A DNA stretch of 64,000 nt from Muribaculaceae bacterium (GTDB lineage: Bacteria; Bacteroidota; Bacteroidia; Bacteroidales; Muribaculaceae), in contig JAMPAX010000001.1 in assembly GCA_023667015.1 (NCBI GenBank), positions 1 through 64,000 of the forward strand. The letters are read 5' to 3'. A program made the position numbers and the translations under genes. Shown here piece after piece: positions 8,241 through 17,396 of the stretch. How positions within the stretch are numbered: the stretch's first letter is position 1; every line of letters starts with the position of its first letter. A model generated the notes under the pieces. It was not told the DNA's origin, searched no databases, and was given only the letters and a program-made list of their open reading frames with translations.

Positions 8241-10148
8241 ATGAATAGTAAACAGAAGAAAATGTTAGGGCGTATCATCGTTGCGGTGGTACTGACTGTC
8301 TTATTACTTATTATCAACCCGGAAGGATGGCTGAGGTTAGCTACATATCTTTGCGTATATCTTATCGTGGGATATGATATCATACGTAAGGCATTTCTGG
8401 GAATCATCCGTGGCCGTGTCTTCGATGAGAATTTCTTGATGGTAGTAGCTACAGTCGGGGCGTTCGCTCTGGCTATCTATGAGAAGAGTGGCGATTATCT
8501 TGAGGCCATCTCCGTAATGCTGTTCTATCAAATTGGTGAGTTCTTCCAGGGGTATGCTGTTGGCAAGAGTCGCAAGAATATTGCCTCCCTGATGGATATT
8601 CGTCCCGATTATGCCAACATTGAGAAAGATGGGAAGATCGTCAAGACCAATCCTGAAGATATAGAGGTAGGGGAAACAATCATCGTGCAGCCCGGTGAGC
8701 GGGTGCCAATCGATGGGGTAGTGACGGTCGGAGAATCTACCCTCAATACTTCAGCACTCACCGGAGAGTCACAGCTTCGGGAGGTACACACCGGTGAGAG
8801 CGTCATCAGCGGCAGTATCAATATGACGGGGATACTTCGAATACGCACGACCACCAGCTTTGAAGAGTCTACCGTATCGAAAATCCTGGAGCTCGTAGAA
8901 GACTCAGCATGCCGCAAGTCGAAGTCCGAAAATTTCATCTCTCGGTTTGCTCGCGTCTACACACCCGTAGTCTGCTACGGAGCATTGGTATTGTCGCTGT
9001 TGCCACCATTATTTATGATAATATTCAATGGTTCACCGTTTGATTTCGCCACGTTTGAGACATGGATCTATCGCGCGTTGGTATTCCTGGTCATAAGCTG
9101 TCCCTGTGCCTTGGTGGTCAGCATTCCGTTGTCGTTTTTCGCCGGCATCGGTGGGGCGAGTCGCAAAGGTATCCTTGTGAAGGGGGCAAACATCCTGGAA
9201 AACCTATCGAAGGTTCGGATTGTAGTTTTCGACAAGACGGGTACCCTTACTCGAGGAGTATTTGAGGTAAACGCATACCATGACAGCCACGATGAAGATA
9301 TGACGAGCCTGAAAGATCAACTCCTGGAATATGCTGCGATTGCAGAGTCATCATCGTCTCATCCTATAGCCAAATCGCTACGCAAAGCATATGGAAAGGA
9401 AGTAGACCACAGTCGTATTCGCGATATTCGCGAACGAGGAGGGATGGGGATTACAGCCGTCATCGATGGCAAAGAGGTAGCCGTGGGGAATGAAGAGCTG
9501 ATGGAAGAGTTGGGGTTGCGGCCATGCCATTGTAAAACTGCGGGCACAATTGTCCATATTGCTATAGATGGCAGATATGCCGGACATATTGTCTTGGGCG
9601 ACATCATAAAGTCCACAACGAAAGAAGCGCTGACTGACCTTCGCCAAGCCGGGATTAAGAAGACCGTCATGCTCACCGGAGATTCGCGGAAGGTGGCAGA
9701 GCAGACGGCAAGACAGCTCGGCATTGATGAAGTCCATAGCCGGCTGCTGCCGGCAGAGAAGGTGGTACGAATCGAGGAGATTATGGGTAATGGCAAAGAA
9801 GCGGGGAAAGTAGCATATGTTGGTGATGGCATCAACGACGCACCGGTTTTGACACGCGCCGACATAGGCATAGCGATGGGAGGAATGGGTAGCGATGCCG
9901 CCATAGAAGCGGCCGACGTTGTCTTGATGGACGACGATCCGAAGAAAATCGGCAAAGCAGTACGAATCTCACGAAAATGTTTGCGGATAGTCTGGGAGAA
10001 TATCATTATGGCCTTAGGGATAAAGGGAGTGTGTCTGATACTCGGAATTTTCGGGATTGTGAACATGTGGCTGGCGATATTTGCCGATGTAGGAGTTATG
10101 ATATTGGCAGTTCTGAATGCTATCCGAGCCATGTATATTCGCGATTAG
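8241..10148 (+). CDS. Zn/Cd-exporting P1B-type ATPase (ZntA/CadA-like)
   Basis: 635 residues. Exports divalent soft metals from the cytosol. Visible landmarks are actuator TGES (in SALTGESQL), the membrane metal-site SCPCALV with Cys 287 and 289, phosphorylated Asp 331 in VFDKTGTLTRG, the HP dipeptide in ESSSSHPIAKSL, and the hinge GDGINDAPVL. The last helices have ALGIKG and FADVGVMIL, the Lys and Asp-x-Gly pair expected of P1B-2 Zn/Cd pumps. The frame is open upstream to 8148, but that part is repeat-like intergenic sequence, so ATG 8241 (MNSKQKKMLGR, directly before TM1) is preferred. The protein lacks an N-terminal HMA domain; the preceding small gene supplies one. Confidence 0.92.
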   Translation: MNSKQKKMLGRIIVAVVLTVLLLIINPEGWLRLATYLCVYLIVGYDIIRKAFLGIIRGRVFDENFLMVVATVGAFALAIYEKSGDYLEAISVMLFYQIGEFFQGYAVGKSRKNIASLMDIRPDYANIEKDGKIVKTNPEDIEVGETIIVQPGERVPIDGVVTVGESTLNTSALTGESQLREVHTGESVISGSINMTGILRIRTTTSFEESTVSKILELVEDSACRKSKSENFISRFARVYTPVVCYGALVLSLLPPLFMIIFNGSPFDFATFETWIYRALVFLVISCPCALVVSIPLSFFAGIGGASRKGILVKGANILENLSKVRIVVFDKTGTLTRGVFEVNAYHDSHDEDMTSLKDQLLEYAAIAESSSSHPIAKSLRKAYGKEVDHSRIRDIRERGGMGITAVIDGKEVAVGNEELMEELGLRPCHCKTAGTIVHIAIDGRYAGHIVLGDIIKSTTKEALTDLRQAGIKKTVMLTGDSRKVAEQTARQLGIDEVHSRLLPAEKVVRIEEIMGNGKEAGKVAYVGDGINDAPVLTRADIGIAMGGMGSDAAIEAADVVLMDDDPKKIGKAVRISRKCLRIVWENIIMALGIKGVCLILGIFGIVNMWLAIFADVGVMILAVLNAIRAMYIRD

Positions 10149-10167
10149 GCTAAGCCTAATCGCGAAT
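10137..10167 (+). terminator. Perfect hairpin spanning the zinc pump stop codon
   Basis: A 14-base arm ATTCGCGATTAGGC (10137-10150), 3-base loop, and perfect complement at 10154-10167. The left arm contains the last two codons and the TAG stop (10146-10148). No T run follows, so it may act as a 3'-end stabiliser or an atypical terminator. Confidence 0.6.
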
Positions 10168-10259
10168 GGGTTTAGGGTTGAGACGAGCTGGAAGCTCGCA
10201 GTCCTTGAATGCTCGCAGTCCTTGAATTTAATTCTTTAAACTCGTTAAACTCATAAACC

Positions 10260-10287
10260 AAAAAAGTCGCCAAAGGCGACTTTTTTT
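10260..10287. terminator. Bidirectional terminator between the pump and the galactanase
   Basis: AAAAAGTCGCC, loop AAA, GGCGACTTTTTTT. It has an A run on one side and a T run on the other, so it works on both strands, between convergent genes. It touches the stop codon of the minus-strand gene. Confidence 0.85.
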
Positions 10288-11542
10288 ATCGTACAATTTT
10301 GCGTCCATCGGAGCCGATCCGGATTCCTCGATAGGTCGTTGGGTTGGGGATTCTTCGTCCTGTAAGGTCGTACCAGATTGTCTCCTGTGGCGGAGTGGCC
10401 TCTATCGCACTGACACTGCTTTCATTGTTGGCGAAACTGCAGATTGTCTTGAAAGCGGAGGTAGCGCGTCCGGTATTGCTGTCAAATAGCGGGGCGTTGT
10501 ACCAGCCGGAGAGCTTCGTGTCGAAAGCATTATATTCCATCCACCACCAAAAAAGTCCATCGACCAGGGTGTGCTTCTCAAGCATACTTACCAAGTCTTT
10601 GGCAAACTGATTCTGTCCGGCGTCAGAATATGGATAGTCTACCTTCTGAGAGGTTCCCGGTACTTCCCATTTGTAGGGATAACCGGTCTCTACTACCATT
10701 ATTCGCTTCTCCGCAAAGTCTGTTTCAAGCTCATTGATAGCCCCTTCAAGAACATTCAGCGAACCGTGGAAATAGGGATAATAGCTGATGCCGATAATGT
10801 CGTAGTCCACCTTCAGCACTTTCATCTGACGATAGAAATTACGCTGAACATCCACCTGATCCACTCGCTCTGTATGTATGATAATCTTAGCATCAGGACA
10901 TACCTCGCGACATGCACTGATAGCAGAATTCAGCAACTGCCCGAAACGACCCCAATTGGCGGTGCTTCCCATGAGTGCTTTCTTCAGGCTGCTCGAAGAA
11001 GCGGTCTCAGGTCCCCAGAGCATACCGAAGCTGATTTCGTTGCCGGTCTGGATAAAGTCGGGGACTACACCTGCTGCCTTCAGCGTCTGAAGGCTCTGAA
11101 GAGTATAGTCGTGGATTTTATCAATAAGCTGGGAATCTGTCAGTCCCTGCCATTGCTTGGGAGTCCACTGTTTAGCCGGATCGGCCCACGTATCGGAATA
11201 CATAAAATCGAGAATCAAAGCGAAACCGTCATCCTTAATTCTTTTGCACAGGGGGATTACCGATTCGATAGTCTGACAGGCATTGGGGTCGGCATCAGAG
11301 CCTTTATAGTCCTCAGGATTGACAAACACCCGCACCCTCATGGCATTCATTCCCTCTTCTTTGCAGAATGCGAGGACATCAGCGATAGGTTGACCGTCAT
11401 GTGTTTTATATTTAGCACCGGCCTCCTCATACTTGGGGAGGAGCGACACATCGCCACCGACATATCGCTTCTCAGCAGAGGCCGTCAGCCCGGCTGTCAA
11501 TGCCATGACCATTACAGCGAGATTAGCCAGAGTCTTTTTCAT
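10286..11542 (-). CDS. Secreted endo-beta-1,4-galactanase (GH53)
   Basis: 418 residues from ATG 11542. A signal peptide (MKKTLANLAVMVMALTAG) is followed by the GH53 TIM barrel opening YVGGDVSLLPKYEEAGAKY. QTGNEISFGMLWG carries the acid/base Glu 169 and IMVVETGYPYKW the nucleophile. The enzyme cuts internal beta-1,4 bonds of galactan or type I arabinogalactan. The C-terminus, WYDLTGRRIPNP then RGIRI...GRKIVR, is a short lineage-typical tail that also ends two other secreted proteins here (51879, 61368). The start overlaps the stop of the upstream GH2 gene (TAATG), so the two are translationally coupled. An upstream in-frame extension to 11692 would lie inside GH2 and is rejected. Confidence 0.9.
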   Translation of the reverse strand: MKKTLANLAVMVMALTAGLTASAEKRYVGGDVSLLPKYEEAGAKYKTHDGQPIADVLAFCKEEGMNAMRVRVFVNPEDYKGSDADPNACQTIESVIPLCKRIKDDGFALILDFMYSDTWADPAKQWTPKQWQGLTDSQLIDKIHDYTLQSLQTLKAAGVVPDFIQTGNEISFGMLWGPETASSSSLKKALMGSTANWGRFGQLLNSAISACREVCPDAKIIIHTERVDQVDVQRNFYRQMKVLKVDYDIIGISYYPYFHGSLNVLEGAINELETDFAEKRIMVVETGYPYKWEVPGTSQKVDYPYSDAGQNQFAKDLVSMLEKHTLVDGLFWWWMEYNAFDTKLSGWYNAPLFDSNTGRATSAFKTICSFANNESSVSAIEATPPQETIWYDLTGRRIPNPTTYRGIRIGSDGRKIVR

Positions 11543-14019
11543 TATTTTACGGGTATTGAGATTGTAGCAGATTTGACACCCGGAGCTGAGGCTGTAAACT
11601 TCAGAACACCCGGTTTCTTCGACGAGCGAACGATAGCCGTAGCAGCACCGCTGAAGAGTTTCATCTCCGGATTTTGGAACGGCAACAGGCATGTGGCATC
11701 TCCATTAGCTGTAGCCTCAAACGTGCCGGCACCATTGACTTTGAACTTAACAAGGCGCTCATCGGTTGGAACAATGTTGCCATCCTTGTCGGCCACTTGA
11801 ACTGTGATGTAGACTAAGTCATCGCCATCAGCAGCGAGTTGGCTGACATTGGGAGTAAGCACAATATGATGGGGGTTGCCGGCCGTGCGCACTACCTCCT
11901 CCGCTACGGGATTCCCTGAAGCATCGTAAGCTACGACCTTCACCTCACCGGGCTCATAGACAGTCTCGTTCCACATCAGACGATAACGGTTCTGATACGT
12001 AGAATCGTTCTTTTCGCGCATACCCTGACTCTTGCCGTTGATAAAGAGCTCAGCCTTCGGGAAATTAGTGTATACCATCACGGGAGTGACCTCGCCTTCG
12101 CGACCTTCCCAATTCCAATGTGGCAGAATGTGGAGGGTATTCTCCTTGTCGTTCCACTGTGAGCGATAAAGATAATAACGGTCCTTGGGAATCGAAGCGA
12201 GGTCTATGATGCCAAACAGGGAGCTATGCGAGGGCCAAGCATCGGTGTCATAGGGTGATGGTTCACCGAGATAGTCAAAGCCTGTCCAAACAAACTGGCC
12301 AAGTACCCAATCGTGGTCATCATCGCGAGCGAAGTCAATGTCGGGAGTGTTAGACCATGAGCAAGTCTCATTGTCATAGCTCGAGGACTGGTTGTCGGGA
12401 TGCATCGCAGTATGACGTCCGTCGGCTCCGGGCATTTCGAGTGGAAAGTAATATTTTCCGCGGGAAGAGACAGTAGAGGCAGTCTCTGATCCGAGCACGA
12501 GCTTCTGTGGCAAGCGTGCATAAATAGAGTCGTAGAACTGCGGCTTATAGTTGAAGCCGGGGATATCGAGTGTAGCAGCAAAGCCGTTGTCCAGCACAGA
12601 TCCGATCTGATCCATACCGCAGGTCACGGGGCGAGTAGGGTCGAGCCGATGGATAAGATCCTGGAGCATCACCAACTCCTCCATACCGGGTTCTCCCCAC
12701 TGGCTGGGGACCTCGTTGCCTACAGACCACATTACCACTGAAGGATTGTTCCTATAGTGCTCCACCATATTCGTCACATCCTTCCGGGCCCAGTCCTTAA
12801 ATACTGCACCGTAACCGTTAGGAGACTTCGGACGGAAACCCCAGTCATCGAAGGGTTCTATCATCAACATCATCCCCATCTCGTCGCAAAGCTCTACGAG
12901 TTCCGGAGCCGGCATATTGTGGGAAGTGCGGATAGCATTGGCTCCCATATCCTTAAGGAGTTGGATTTGATGGCGCAGTGCCGAACGGTTTACAGCAGCA
13001 CCGAGAGGACCAAGGTCATGATGGTTGCAGACACCCTCAAACTTCGTCTGCTTACCATTGAGGAAGAAGCCCTTCTCAGGGATATACTCCAGCTTGCGGA
13101 TGCCGAAGCGGGTGTCATAGCTGTCTACCTCCGCGCCGTCAACGCTCAGAGTAGTCCGAGCTGTATAAAGTGCCGGATTCTCAGTATCCCAGAGCTGGGG
13201 ATTATTGACAAGGAAATTCTGTGAGAACTCCTGGCCACGAGCTATATATTCAGAGTCATCGGAAGCTACCTCCTTACCCTCAGGATTAAGGATGATGGTA
13301 CGGACATTGATTTTCTGACCATAAGGCCACTCCTTAAACTGACGGGCACCCTCGATTTTCATGTTTAGACGTACCGTGGCGCGCTCAGCGGAGACATCGG
13401 GGGTGGTCACATATGTGCCCCACACCGGAATATGTACCTTGTCGGTCTCTACGAGGTGGACATTACGATAAAGACCCGCACCGGGATACCAGCGTGAAGC
13501 CTGGTCGAAATTCTCCAGCTCCACCACGAGCTCATTGTCTCCGGGGCGAAGGTCGGCATTATCGAGTTTCACCTCAAAAGAATTATAGCCATAAGGCCAG
13601 AAGCCCACCTCCTTGCCATTTACTTTGACATGGGCATTGCTCATAGCTCCATCAAAAAGAAGGGAGAAACTGCGTCCGGCAGTGTCGGGGATTTCAAGTG
13701 TACGACGATATACGCCCTTGCCGATAAATGGCAGGCCGCCGGTACGACCGGTCTTTACCGTCTTTTCCGTCTCCCCATTTTGCTCTACAGCTACTGTTTG
13801 CAAATCATTGGCACGATCAAATGGACCATAGATAGCCCAATCGTGAGGCACTCTGACATTCTGCCAGCCTTTCACATCCTGCAACGCCCCCTTCGAGAAC
13901 TGCCAACCCTCATTGAGAGTAGAGACATTGCGACGCGCATAGGCATCAAATGCGCCCAAGGCTCCTATCGACAGAGAAAAGACTGCGAAGCAGAGTGTAC
14001 AACCCTGTAATGCTTTCAT
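11542..14019 (-). CDS. Beta-galactosidase, GH2 family, secreted
   Basis: 825 residues. The start chosen is ATG 14019 because a signal peptide (MKALQGCTLCFAVFSLSIGA) begins there. Domains in order: sugar-binding jelly roll (about 30-190, with FDRANDLQ and WYPGAGLYRNV), immunoglobulin-like domain (about 190-310), and TIM barrel with acid/base Glu 436 (VVMWSVGNEVPS) and nucleophile Glu 512 (LVLGSETAST). After these come a DUF4982-like sheet (KAELFINGKSQG) and an invasin/Big_1-like C-terminal domain. It removes terminal beta-galactose, fitting release of galactose from oligosaccharides made by the coupled GH53 enzyme. The promoter lies at 14141-14172. Confidence 0.92.
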   Translation of the reverse strand: MKALQGCTLCFAVFSLSIGALGAFDAYARRNVSTLNEGWQFSKGALQDVKGWQNVRVPHDWAIYGPFDRANDLQTVAVEQNGETEKTVKTGRTGGLPFIGKGVYRRTLEIPDTAGRSFSLLFDGAMSNAHVKVNGKEVGFWPYGYNSFEVKLDNADLRPGDNELVVELENFDQASRWYPGAGLYRNVHLVETDKVHIPVWGTYVTTPDVSAERATVRLNMKIEGARQFKEWPYGQKINVRTIILNPEGKEVASDDSEYIARGQEFSQNFLVNNPQLWDTENPALYTARTTLSVDGAEVDSYDTRFGIRKLEYIPEKGFFLNGKQTKFEGVCNHHDLGPLGAAVNRSALRHQIQLLKDMGANAIRTSHNMPAPELVELCDEMGMMLMIEPFDDWGFRPKSPNGYGAVFKDWARKDVTNMVEHYRNNPSVVMWSVGNEVPSQWGEPGMEELVMLQDLIHRLDPTRPVTCGMDQIGSVLDNGFAATLDIPGFNYKPQFYDSIYARLPQKLVLGSETASTVSSRGKYYFPLEMPGADGRHTAMHPDNQSSSYDNETCSWSNTPDIDFARDDDHDWVLGQFVWTGFDYLGEPSPYDTDAWPSHSSLFGIIDLASIPKDRYYLYRSQWNDKENTLHILPHWNWEGREGEVTPVMVYTNFPKAELFINGKSQGMREKNDSTYQNRYRLMWNETVYEPGEVKVVAYDASGNPVAEEVVRTAGNPHHIVLTPNVSQLAADGDDLVYITVQVADKDGNIVPTDERLVKFKVNGAGTFEATANGDATCLLPFQNPEMKLFSGAATAIVRSSKKPGVLKFTASAPGVKSATISIPVK

Positions 14020-14140
14020 ATATTTAGTATTTAAATGTTTTCTATCTAACACCCTATTTACAAGCCTCTGTCCAATTGAATTTTAAATTGAACACCTACT
14101 CACTTAACCGAGGTATAGGTTTAAAATATGAATTTTCCGA

Positions 14141-14172
14141 CAAATATAATTTTAATTTATAAATATAACAAA
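14141..14172 (-). promoter_or_regulatory. Promoter of the galactan operon
   Basis: Minus strand: TTTG (14172-14169), exactly 20 bases, TATATTTG (14148-14141). Near-perfect Bacteroidota promoter, giving a leader of about 115 bases for the GH2-GH53 operon. Confidence 0.75.
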
Positions 14173-14197
14173 TCAGTAAGAAAAAATATTCATAATA

Positions 14198-14228
14198 TTG
14201 GTAATGGTAAGAAATTTTCCTAATTTTG
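14198..14228 (+). promoter_or_regulatory. Promoter of the DUF3332 lipoprotein gene
   Basis: TTG (14198-14200), 20 bases, TAATTTTG (14221-14228). Divergent from and close to the galactan-operon promoter. Confidence 0.7.
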
Positions 14229-14269
14229 GAGTGACAGAAGTCATAAAAACATTAAAACAATAGTAATCA

Positions 14270-14821
14270 ATGAAAAAACGATATCTTTCCGTAGCCCTTA
14301 TTCTTTGCGTAGCGGGCAGTCTTACTTTGAGTTCTTGCATCGGCTCCTTCGGCCTTACTCATAATGTACTGAAATGGAACAAGCAGGTAGGATCCAAGTT
14401 CGTCAACGAACTCGTATTCTTCGCCTTTTGGATTCTTCCGGTGTATGAGGTTACAAGCCTCGCAGACCTATTGGTGATCAACTCTATAGAATTTTGGAGC
14501 GGAAGCAATCCGATGACCGCCTCTACTACGGTGATACCCACAGAGCAAGGGAACTACCTTGTAGCTTGCGATGGTAAAGGATACACCATCACTTGCGAAG
14601 CCACCGGCTCTAAGATGCGTCTGGACTTTGATGCAGACACTCAAACATGGAGCTTCAACAAAGATGGGGAGCAGTATCCGCTGATGACATTTGTAGACGA
14701 CAACCACGTAAAGATGCTAATGCCAGACGGCGGCTTCCGCTTGGTAGACTTGACAGAGGAAGGTGTCCTCGCCTACTCGCAGATAGCCACTCAAGCCAGC
14801 CCCGCCCTCGCCCGGCTATAA
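14270..14821 (+). CDS. DUF3332 family lipoprotein
   Basis: 183 residues. A lipoprotein signal ends at Cys 23 (SLTLSSC). The family-defining segment follows directly: FGLTHNVLKWNKQVGSKFVN, then ELVFFAFWILPVYEV, ADLLVINSIEFWSGSNP. A beta-rich C-terminal part (residues 90-160, repeatedly D/G-turned) ends in an alanine-rich tail. The biochemical role of DUF3332 is unknown; membrane anchoring by lipid plus a central hydrophobic hairpin is suggested by the sequence. It has its own promoter, and nothing in the context assigns a process. Confidence 0.85.
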   Translation: MKKRYLSVALILCVAGSLTLSSCIGSFGLTHNVLKWNKQVGSKFVNELVFFAFWILPVYEVTSLADLLVINSIEFWSGSNPMTASTTVIPTEQGNYLVACDGKGYTITCEATGSKMRLDFDADTQTWSFNKDGEQYPLMTFVDDNHVKMLMPDGGFRLVDLTEEGVLAYSQIATQASPALARL

Positions 14822-14988
14822 AGTGAGGAATCTGCAAAATAATTTGATAGAAGGAGTCGTTATGCATATAGATAGCTACAATCTTTACAAATAAAAAAAG
14901 GCAGTAGTGGTTAAACTATGGAGCTAATTTTAGCGTTTAAAAATAAGTAAGCATATAAATAACTCAAACAAAATAATAACACAAAGCA

Positions 14989-15192
14989 ATGAAAGCAATT
15001 CACGTAATCTGCGCAGTAGTTGGCGGCGCTATCGCCGGTGCAACATTAGGGCTGCTTCTCGCTCCTGAGAATGGTAAAGACACAAGAAAGAAAATCGCTG
15101 ACGTCCTGAAGTCCAAGGGTATCCGTCTGAAAAAAGACAAGATGGATGAACTCGTTGACGAAATCGAAGATCAGATCGAAGAGCACATCTGA
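14989..15192 (+). CDS. YtxH-like small membrane protein, copy 1
   Basis: 67 residues. An N-terminal glycine-rich transmembrane segment (HVICAVVGGAIAGATLGLLL) leads into the YtxH signature LLLAPENGKDTRKKIADVLK and an acidic amphipathic helix ending EDQIEEHI. YtxH proteins are stress-associated inner-membrane proteins of unknown mechanism. A paralogue follows at 15324, then a holin-like protein and a small basic protein, forming a compact envelope-related operon that runs into prmA. Confidence 0.8.
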   Translation: MKAIHVICAVVGGAIAGATLGLLLAPENGKDTRKKIADVLKSKGIRLKKDKMDELVDEIEDQIEEHI

Positions 15193-15323
15193 TTCAAAAC
15201 CCGGCATGCAGAGCGAACCGGGTATTGAAGGTTGATAATCCGCATGTCTTATTGACATGATAGCATCGTGTCAAATTGACAATCAAGTTTTTAAATTGTA
15301 TTAATATTAAAACTTAAATAAAA

Positions 15324-15518
15324 ATGAAATCACTGAATCTGCTATATGCATTCCTTGGCGGTGCACTGGTAGGCTGCGGCGCTGCTCTTCTGTTTGCTCC
15401 CGAAAAGGGTGAGGAACTTCGCGCTCGCATCTGCAAAATCCTAAAGAAAAAAGGTATCAAGATTAGCGACTCTGAAGTTGACGCTCTTGTAGCTGAACTC
15501 GCCGGCGAAGAAGCTTAA
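15324..15518 (+). CDS. YtxH-like small membrane protein, copy 2
   Basis: 64 residues, aligned over its full length with the preceding gene: glycine-rich membrane helix (YAFLGGALVGCGAALLF), the motif FAPEKGEELRARI, KKKGIKISDSEVDALV. The pair probably arose by duplication. The spacer between them contains a long AT-rich leader and no separate strong promoter. Confidence 0.8.
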   Translation: MKSLNLLYAFLGGALVGCGAALLFAPEKGEELRARICKILKKKGIKISDSEVDALVAELAGEEA

Positions 15519-15554
15519 CTTGAGTTTTAAAGCCGCTTTGCGGCATGAAAACTC

Positions 15555-15574
15555 GAAGGTTAGAGGTTAGAGAA
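15555..15574. repeat. Dispersed intergenic repeat, reverse copy
   Basis: GAAGGTTAGAGGTTAGAGAA, the reverse-oriented core of the repeat seen at 8195 and 15665. A small hairpin with arms GAGTTTT/AAAACTC (15523-15554) precedes it. Confidence 0.5.
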
Positions 15575-15664
15575 TTACGGTCAGTTTCAACGGGTTTCGC
15601 TGAGTTTTAAACTCATAAACATATAAACTGATAAACCATCAAATTTTGATATCAAAATTTGATT

Positions 15665-15699
15665 CCCCTCTAACCACTAACCCTCAAGCTTCCAACTTT
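15665..15699. repeat. Dispersed intergenic repeat, copy 2
   Basis: CCCCTCTAACCACTAACCCT followed by CAAGCTTCCAACTTT. It pairs with the reverse copy 90 bases upstream, so the spacer could fold back on itself. Confidence 0.6.
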
Positions 15700-15739
15700 T
15701 CGCAAACTTTGTGCTTGCGAAACTTAAATCACAAACGCA

Positions 15740-16099
15740 ATGAAAGATAAGATTATAGACGAAATCAAAGAGATTTTCACACAGTCGAGAAGCTGGGTGA
15801 AATTGGAAGTGGAGTACGTAAAATTGACAGCCGCAGAGAAGTTCACAATCCTTTTGTCGACTCTGATTTTAGGTGCTGTATGTCTGCTCATCGCTATGGT
15901 GGTGCTCATTCTGCTTGCCTTCGCCTGCGTAGACCTCTTTAAGCTCATCATGGATCCGGCACTGGCCTGTCTGAGCGTCAGCGGTATTCTTGTTCTGCTT
16001 ATCGCTGTAATCTTTCTTCTGCGCAAGCCCCTACTTCTCAACCCGATAGCACGGTTTATCACCAAGCTATTCTTCGACACCAATCCTTCTAAGAAATAA
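15740..16099 (+). CDS. Holin-superfamily III-like membrane protein
   Basis: 119 residues: an N-terminal amphipathic helix (KDKIIDEIKEIFTQSRSWVK), then VEYVKLTAAEK and two transmembrane helices (about residues 38-63 and 70-95) separated by a short acidic turn. The pattern EVEYVKL-AAEK with two TM segments is typical of the phage-holin-like/YqjE-type proteins found beside YtxH genes. No phage genes are nearby, so a lysis role is unlikely and envelope maintenance is the better guess. Confidence 0.65.
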   Translation: MKDKIIDEIKEIFTQSRSWVKLEVEYVKLTAAEKFTILLSTLILGAVCLLIAMVVLILLAFACVDLFKLIMDPALACLSVSGILVLLIAVIFLLRKPLLLNPIARFITKLFFDTNPSKK

Positions 16100-16122
16100 A
16101 TTCCCCTAAAATTTAGCTCACT

Positions 16123-16464
16123 ATGGATACAAGCAAGATGACCGAAAACATCCCGGCAACTCTCAGCGAAGGGAAAGAGACTAAGTTTAAGGGTTATTCT
16201 ATCGAAGACCTGCGATATCGCCGCGCTCTGGTGGCACTACAAAAAGAATTTGCCAAGTCCAAGATCCTTAATAATGTCCACAAGGTGCAACGCCACTCCC
16301 CCTTCAGCAAGAATTTCGGTGCCGGAAAATCTACCGCCGGAAAAGCCGGAGCCTTAGCCGGAAAGCTACTCAACGGACTCAACTATCTGGACTACTTGAT
16401 GCTCGGGTTTACACTCTTTAACTCCGGAAAGAAAATTTTCGGATTCTTTAGAAAAAAGAAATGA
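16123..16464 (+). CDS. Uncharacterised small basic protein in the YtxH operon
   Basis: 113 residues. The N-terminal half is charged and soluble (SIEDLRYRRALVALQKEFAK), the middle is rich in Ala/Gly/Lys (AGKSTAGKAGALAGKLL), and the C-terminal half has a hydrophobic helix (YLDYLMLGFTLFNSG) ending in FFRKKK. No family is recognised with confidence. It overlaps prmA by four bases (ATGA), so translation is coupled. Confidence 0.7.
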   Translation: MDTSKMTENIPATLSEGKETKFKGYSIEDLRYRRALVALQKEFAKSKILNNVHKVQRHSPFSKNFGAGKSTAGKAGALAGKLLNGLNYLDYLMLGFTLFNSGKKIFGFFRKKK

Positions 16465-17303
16465 ATAATTATTACTCTCTGCGGATAGACATGTCGCCAT
16501 GTAGTGAGGATGCCACCGACCTGCTTGCCGGCTATCTATCTGACGAAGGATACGAGTCTTTTGTCGCCGATGACAAAGGACTCACTGCTTATATTAAGGA
16601 GGAAGACTATCGCCGCGACGTAGTCGATGAGATTATGAAAGACTTCCCCTTCGAGCCTCAGTATACAATCACGGCTGAACTCATCGAAGGACAGGACTGG
16701 AACCACGAATGGGAGAAGAACTACTTCAAGCCTATCGTCATCTCCGGACAATGCGTCATACGCTCCTCATTCCATACCGATGCTCCGACAGCCCCCATAG
16801 AAATTATCATCGACCCCAAGATGGCCTTCGGCACCGGCCATCATGCTACGACCACCATGATGGCAACCCATCTGCTCAACAATCCCCCCGCCGCGAAGAC
16901 CATCATTGATATGGGTACCGGCACCGGTATCTTAGCCCTGCTGGCCAAGAAACTCGGTGCAGAGAGCGCCACCGGCATAGAGATTGACCCGGCAGCCTAC
17001 GAAAACGCAGTTGAAAACGCCCGTCTCAATGACTGCGACATCCGCCTGCTACTCGGCGATGCCTCACGACTTAGCGAGACCCCTCCGGCCGACATACTTC
17101 TAGCCAACATCAACCGCAACATAATCCTCGGCGACATAGCTGCCTATGCAGCCTCGCTCAAGGAGTACGGCACGATGTATCTCAGCGGCTTCTACCCCCA
17201 GGATGCACCAATGATAGAAGAAGCCGCCGAAAAACTCGGACTGAAGAGCCGAGGGCTCACCACTCTCGGCGAATGGGCATCGCTTACACTCGTCAAAGAA
17301 TAG
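16461..17303 (+). CDS. prmA: Ribosomal protein L11 methyltransferase
   Basis: 280 residues. Transfers methyl groups from S-adenosylmethionine to L11 of the large subunit. The N-terminal substrate-recognition domain covers about 1-100 (WNHEWEKNYFKPI). The catalytic domain has KMAFGTGHHATT, the SAM-binding glycine motif IIDMGTGTGILALLAKKLGA, acidic GIEIDP, and the NPPY-like substitute LLANINRNI common in PrmA. Length is usual for the family. It is the last gene of the YtxH operon; a sigma-factor promoter follows. Confidence 0.92.
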   Translation: MNNYYSLRIDMSPCSEDATDLLAGYLSDEGYESFVADDKGLTAYIKEEDYRRDVVDEIMKDFPFEPQYTITAELIEGQDWNHEWEKNYFKPIVISGQCVIRSSFHTDAPTAPIEIIIDPKMAFGTGHHATTTMMATHLLNNPPAAKTIIDMGTGTGILALLAKKLGAESATGIEIDPAAYENAVENARLNDCDIRLLLGDASRLSETPPADILLANINRNIILGDIAAYAASLKEYGTMYLSGFYPQDAPMIEEAAEKLGLKSRGLTTLGEWASLTLVKE

Positions 17304-17396
17304 GACGTAGTACGTAAAAACATAGCGATTATTGCCCCCGGAGGAAGAAAATATCGAATTTTTAACACCAATTAATGATTTTTTGGGGTCTAACAC

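Noticed and set aside
10571-11800. 409-codon open frame on the plus strand
   Set aside because: Antisense to GH53 and GH2, which carry catalytic motifs and signal peptides.
15740-16099. Prophage remnant because of the holin-like protein
   Set aside because: No phage structural, lysis or integrase genes surround it; the YtxH context is a chromosomal envelope operon.
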